Positions 58,919 to 64,000 of a DNA stretch of 64,000 nucleotides are shown one piece after another. Position 1 is the first letter of the stretch. Every line of letters starts with the position of its first letter. Source of the stretch: Anas platyrhynchos (taxonomy: Eukaryota > Chordata > Aves > Anseriformes > Anatidae); assembly GCF_047663525.1 (NCBI RefSeq), contig NC_092594.1, positions 32,907,001 to 32,971,000 on the forward strand, given 5' to 3'. The notes beneath the pieces are model-generated. The model worked only from the letters and a program-made list of their open reading frames with translations. It was not told the origin of the DNA and did not search any database. The position numbers and the translations under genes were made by a program.

Positions 58919-61756
58919 CCACAAGATGGGGCTTCTACAACGGGGATCTCTTTGTCCAAATTTAAGATTCTGATGCAAAACCTATGAATGGTATCACAAT
59001 CGACCAGAACACTTTAGACCATGCTTTTAAATTCTGGCACAGGATTTAAAATTTGTGCCCCCACTTCCCATTTCATGGATAAAAACATTCCATCAACAAA
59101 TCAAAACAGCAGCAAGTGGCGTTACCTTTTCCTTAACCTTTGCATTGTGCTGGCGTACAGCTAATGGCTCAGCAGCACTATATCCACCATGACAATCATC
59201 CTATGTCCCTCAGAGCTTCTGTGTGGTGATTTACTTCTACATGAGCTTTTATGGAAACGTATGCAGTCCAAAACACCAAATGAAGTGTATGTTGTTCTGG
59301 GACAATGGAACCAAGTCAATATGTACCCTAATATATAGGATGCTGCTGTTAAGATGATAACACTTCCAACACAAGTTAGAGGAAGTCACTCTGTAGAGTT
59401 TGTAATTTCTATAAACTAAAGTGAAAGAGGGTAAAAGTTTGTTGTTACAAAACTAGCTGTAGGCAGGCACTTCAAAATAAATGAGAAGAAAAATAATTTA
59501 TTCCTATACACAATTAAAAACAAAACCAAAAACAAACAAACAAACAAAAACAGGAACAGACTTACATTATCTTTTGCTGTGTTGTTTCACTTGTGTGAAG
59601 TGTTTATTCAATCAGTATGTGATTAGTTCTGCTAAAAAACAAGTCCTAGGATCCTCCCTCCTCTTTTGTCAGGTAAGTAACCTTTAACAACTGAGATTTT
59701 CATGTTCTAGAGGAATCTCCACACCACTAAAAGCAGGACAGACTAACCGGGACTGTACTTCCATCCTCTCATATCCCTTTTCATAGAACGAGAGAAATCA
59801 TGAAGATTTCCTTTATAATCATTCCTGTTTTCTGCATGATGCAGTTGCTAGAGATTTTTGCAGGAAGCACAGTATTGAGACAAACAACAGAAGTATTTGT
59901 GCATGCAAAACCAAACTCTGGTTCGTATTTCCAGCCTGCTCTCCCTCCAAGAGGAGGGTACACACACATGCAAAAAGGACTATTCCAAAAGTAAAATTGA
60001 ATGTTAAGAAGAGGAAACACTTCTGACCAGATGGTGAAGTTAATTTTCCAAAGATTAAGTCCTCCCCAGTGCCAGAGGCAGTCACTCACAATCACCTAAT
60101 ACTTTTTGTAGGAAGTCTTCAGTGATTTCTGCTCACATTCCTTCTGTTCAGTTTCAGTAACTTGTCTTCTGCACTTCAGCTAGATAAGTCATCACAGACC
60201 AAAGCTGCAACAGAAGTGTCAAATAGTACCCTTCAGAATAACCATCTGGAGAAATAGAAAATAAGAAGATCTGAGGAGGCAGGAATTACACTGAAAAGGA
60301 TAAAGAGTGACAGTGCACCTCAAACTGAACTCGATTACTCGATATTATGAAAGGAAGTGCACTAAGTTTGATAAATGGCATTTTTGCACTTACTAAATAA
60401 TGCTCTCTCTATTCAATGCTCACGTTTTAACTGGAGTACTCTGACCAGCTTTGGATGTCATGCTTACTGAAAAAATAGACCAAAGAAAGAGTCCGTAGGA
60501 GAACATAAAGAATAGGAGATTTAGAACTAATGATCTATAGGGAAAGATTGAAATAAAAAAGCATGGTAACAGTCTTCAGATACCTAGAATCACTGCTACA
60601 ATGCAGACAGAATATGTAATAGTTTAACCTGTAGCAATCTTAGATTTCAGTTGTGTTTTGTTTCTTTCTTTGTTTGTTTTGTTTTTGTTTTTAATTGTAA
60701 GGGATTAGGACACAGTACCGACAGAAGTCATTCAGTATCTAGAAACAATTTTCAGAAACAAGAAATGATAAAGCCATAGATGACCTTGGGACAGATTTGT
60801 GTATCAGAAGGATGCACTACAGAGGTTCTCAGGAATCTTTCCACGTGTCATTTAATCACTGTTATTGCAGAAGACCTATAGCTATCTACGGTAAGCTATC
60901 TACGGACATTTTAGGCCGCAGCAAAAATGGTGTAAATTGAAGAAACTTGAAGAATTACAATAATGTGAACAAGAGGTGCATTAAGTTAAGCAGCAGAAGG
61001 CACATTCTACTCAGCTGACAAAAGTCCCAATACTGTTTCAAAAAGAAAGAGGCATTTTGGATACCACCTGACCACTGAAAGCTTCATAAGGAACAAAAAG
61101 TCTCCAAGATAAAAGTCATCTTCAGATGAAACAACATCATATCAAACATCATTACTCTTCATTAGTTGAGGTAATTTTGGCTATGGACCTGCTACTCCAA
61201 ATATCCATCTTTTCCCCACATCGTGGGCAGAATATTGCTGAACCCACAGTGATGGTACCTGATGACTAGCACGCTGGCCATTAGCGATCTCTGGATAGAG
61301 CTTGCTGCTTGCCAACTCAGAAAGTATTTACACACAGCAAATAGTGAAGAAAGGCCAACACTTCAATTAAATTGAGATTCAAAAGAGATTTTCTGTTACT
61401 GACCATCCACTACGCGTTGAATGCCAGCCCAGTACCAAACCTCCTGAGGCCTGTCACAGCGGTATTGGTGCCTCACACCCCCGTTCAAACAGAACAGTCA
61501 CCCTGCAGTGACTGTGATCCCGTAATATTTTGCTTTTGGGAACTTCATGACTCGTTCTACTCCAATTTTGTCATCTACTGTCATGCTTTCGTACTGGCAT
61601 TTCCTGGCGATATAGGGCAGAATGGAAATTAAAATAACATAGCAATAATACATCTGGTGTAAATCACCTGAGACAAATGACAAAATATAAAATAACCTGA
61701 AACCTCTTGAAATTATCTGTATATAACCTACTTCATCTAAAGACATTCCTGAAACA
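58919..61756. other. intergenic DNA
   Basis: AT-rich with a (CAAA)-type simple repeat at about 59,529-59,550, a TTTG/TTTC simple stretch at 60,659-60,692 and a 14-base tandem duplication, GCTATCTACGG twice at 60881-60891 and 60895-60905. A CpG-containing segment at about 61,400-61,640 is open on both strands but unrecognised. Confidence 0.55.
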
Positions 61757-62070
61757 CTTGGCCTAACCTGCTTTTCAAAACCTTCAGGAAGTGAGATTCC
61801 CAGGTAATAACTGCCAGCGCTAAACTGCCTTTGCAGTCTGAAGTAATTTCTTAATGTCTACCTTAAATCTCTACATCCATTACCTCTTGCCCTAGATCCC
61901 CTGAATAGGAAGAACAATTTATTCCTTCTCTCTGCACAAACATTTTACATTTTTGAAGATCATTATCACTTTTCCTAACACTTTCCTTTCCTTTAGACTA
62001 AACAACCCCAGTTCTTTCAGCCTCTCCTCTTAGATCATGTTTTCTAGGTCTCTGATCACTCTTGAAGTTG
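61757..62070 (-). mobile_element. old CR1-type LINE 3' fragment
   Basis: Reverse-complement CR1 landmarks follow in order: CTTGGCCTAACCTGCTTTTC, CTAATGTCT-like TTAATGTCTACCTTAAATCT, CATTACCTCTTGCCCTAGAT, GAAGAACAATTTATTCC, TTTTGAAGATCATTATCAC, TTTAGACTAAACAACCCCAG and TTTCAGCCTCTCCTC, ending TTTTCTAGGTCTCTGATCAC. It looks like an older CR1 subfamily than the copy at 51,558. Minus orientation; no intact ORF. Confidence 0.85.
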
Positions 62071-64000
62071 AACCTGTGGTAATATGTGTTACACTGAGAA
62101 AAAGGAAAATTGACTCCTACACAAAATTTACCATGAAGCTCGGTGACAGGGGACTTGTTTGAAGAGGTTGCCTTTGTGTGATGATTGCTTTGGTTGTTTT
62201 TGTGGTTGATTTTTGCATTTTGTTTTGTTTTCTAATGCCAAAATACATGTCTTTATTCTTCTTTGTGACATACAGTGTAGGTGCCCCAGAACAAGGAGTA
62301 TTACATTCCTTGGTGATAAAACATTTCAGATTTGGGGACAACAGGTATTACGGAAGGCAACGTACTTATGCCAGTAATGGAAAACACAGCCCTACCAGGA
62401 CTTAACTTAAATTGAGATAAGCGGTATTTGTGATAATTTAAGCAGAAGGTTAAGTTATTTTTAGAAACATGAGCAAAATACTGCATTGAAAATGGATTTA
62501 AGGGAAATATATCACTTTTGTAATTGCATTATTGTGCTGCAATTCAGTCTCTCTTGGAAAACAATATACAAATATAATGTATACTGAGAAATGCCTATGG
62601 TTCTACTAAAGTGTCAACAAAACTGAAAACAATAATTCATTTTAGAAATGCCATGTTCTTTAAAACCAAGCAAATGAATTCATTAATTAGTCCATTCCCA
62701 CAATAAGATTCACATGCATAATAGCAGAATGTCATTTATTTCTATTCTCCAAAGGTATACAAGGCCTTTTTTTTCCAGGAAAAGGTTCTAAAATAACTTG
62801 TCTATTCACCAACATTACCTGAGCAAACAGCACTATCTGTGAAACTTCGGGTACCATGGCATGGAAAAATTTTACTCAGAACTTAACTTAACTAGGCTTC
62901 TGTATATGATTCTTATCCAGAAGAAAGATAAGACATAATAAGAAATGATAAATGCTGGGAAGATAAGGCTGATGGAAAAAAAGTAATCAAATAATGTATT
63001 TCTTGTTGAGGACACAAAAGGTCTTTCAAAAATTTTTGTTGAGCATGACGCATTAAACATATAAAACGTTGCCCAAAAATAACACAGCAATGGGTCATGT
63101 AAAATGAAGTCACCAGAGGTTTTTTTGCCTCTAAATTAGGCAAATTATGATGTTGTCAGTTTTGCAGAAAAACTCTTCAGAAGAAAGACTCATAAGGTCT
63201 TCAATGTTTTTAGATTTTTAACTCCAAAAGAATTTTAGAGATTTTTTGATAAAATAGCTCATAATCTCTGGTGAGCTTAAGAATACAGTGTCATCTAACT
63301 CATCTCCCCTAATACTAAAGCCCTGCAAAGTAAAACAAACATTTAATTGTTTGAATCCTTTAAAAATATTTTGCATGAATTTCAATTTTCCTTTTAAAAA
63401 TACATTTCACTTAGAAGACTGTAGCTGACAAATAATTACTGAAGTGGTCAGCACAGACCTGTGTATGACATTGCCATGCTAAAATTTATCAGAATATTAA
63501 TCATGTATACTGGCAAGACTAAGACTTCCGGACTTCCACTTTGACAACTGATTAGAGCCAGTAGTTTAAAAGCTTACGGGTAAGAAAAAGTTCATGGACA
63601 TAGGTTACCAGTTCCGTATTAGTATCAGTCTGATATAAATGTTCATATTTGCATTAATCTTTTCTACCAGCAATATCTGTGCTGCCCTAAATTACTATAT
63701 GGCTCTTCCTTGTATCTGTGAGATCATTTTAAGACTACGGTATCCAGTCCGATAGTTACTTGTTCCCCAAACTATGGGAGGAAGTAAAAAACAGAACTGC
63801 AGCCATTGGTTTAATTGCCTTACAGTTCTGCAGGAACAGGGCCAGTGTACTTGTAAATCTTCTCAGAAAAAAATAGACAATATAAAACCTACTTGTGAGC
63901 TTCCAATTCTGTGTGGAACACGAACGGCATGAACAGCTCATAAATGATTTGTTTGGGTGTAAAACCTATTTGGTCTATAGTCACCTCTACCATTCTGTAT
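62071..64000. other. intergenic DNA to the right edge
   Basis: AT-rich sequence. I see no recognisable exon, repeat family or RNA gene. Confidence 0.6.

Noticed and set aside
1..64000. CRISPR arrays, operons, tRNA or rRNA genes, phage or bacterial defence systems
   Set aside because: Searched for by eye on both strands. The window has vertebrate introns, CpG-rich promoters and avian-type repeats; no array with regular spacers, no tRNA B-box context and no prokaryotic gene density was found.

Overview
The window is vertebrate nuclear DNA, most likely from a bird. Three things point that way. Two genes are unmistakable by protein sequence and carry canonical GT-AG introns: FAF1 (first two coding exons, minus strand) and CDKN2C, which encodes p18-INK4c (whole coding region, plus strand). 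Their head-to-head order matches the amniote FAF1-CDKN2C locus. The dispersed repeats are CR1-type LINE 3' ends and one ERVL-type solo LTR of a kind I know from bird genomes. I cannot name the species.

Layout. 1-17,979: 5' part of FAF1 on the minus strand (partial intron 2, exon 2, about 14 kb of intron 1, coding exon 1). 17,980-18,900: FAF1 5' UTR and promoter in a very GC-rich block with simple repeats, an E-box and a near-palindrome. 18,900-20,690: spacer. 20,690-23,051: second GC-rich block, taken as the CDKN2C promoter and 5' leader, with a (CAG)10 tract, a long purine tract, an E-box beside a GC box, and two upstream ATGs. 23,052-27,040: CDKN2C coding region in two exons (43 + 123 codons = 166 aa). 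27,041 to about 27,970: probable 3' UTR with long T tracts. 28,540-30,810: a third GC-rich block with no recognisable gene but with a strong splice-donor-like site; it is the best candidate for an unannotated transcript. 30,811-64,000: AT-rich, gene-poor DNA where I recognise no exon. It holds two decayed CR1 fragments, a MIR-like relic, simple repeats and the solo LTR at 58,072-58,913, which has an intact 5-bp target-site duplication.

How the genes relate. FAF1 is a UBX-family ubiquitin/p97 adaptor. CDKN2C is an ankyrin-repeat inhibitor of CDK4/6. They are divergent neighbours with start codons about 5 kb apart; nothing in the sequence shows that they work together. I found no operon, CRISPR array, tRNA, rRNA or bacterial-type system, and nothing I would call a new biological system. 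The points worth a second look are regulatory or structural: the orphan GC-rich block, the CDKN2C upstream ORFs, the promoter repeats and the datable LTR insertion.
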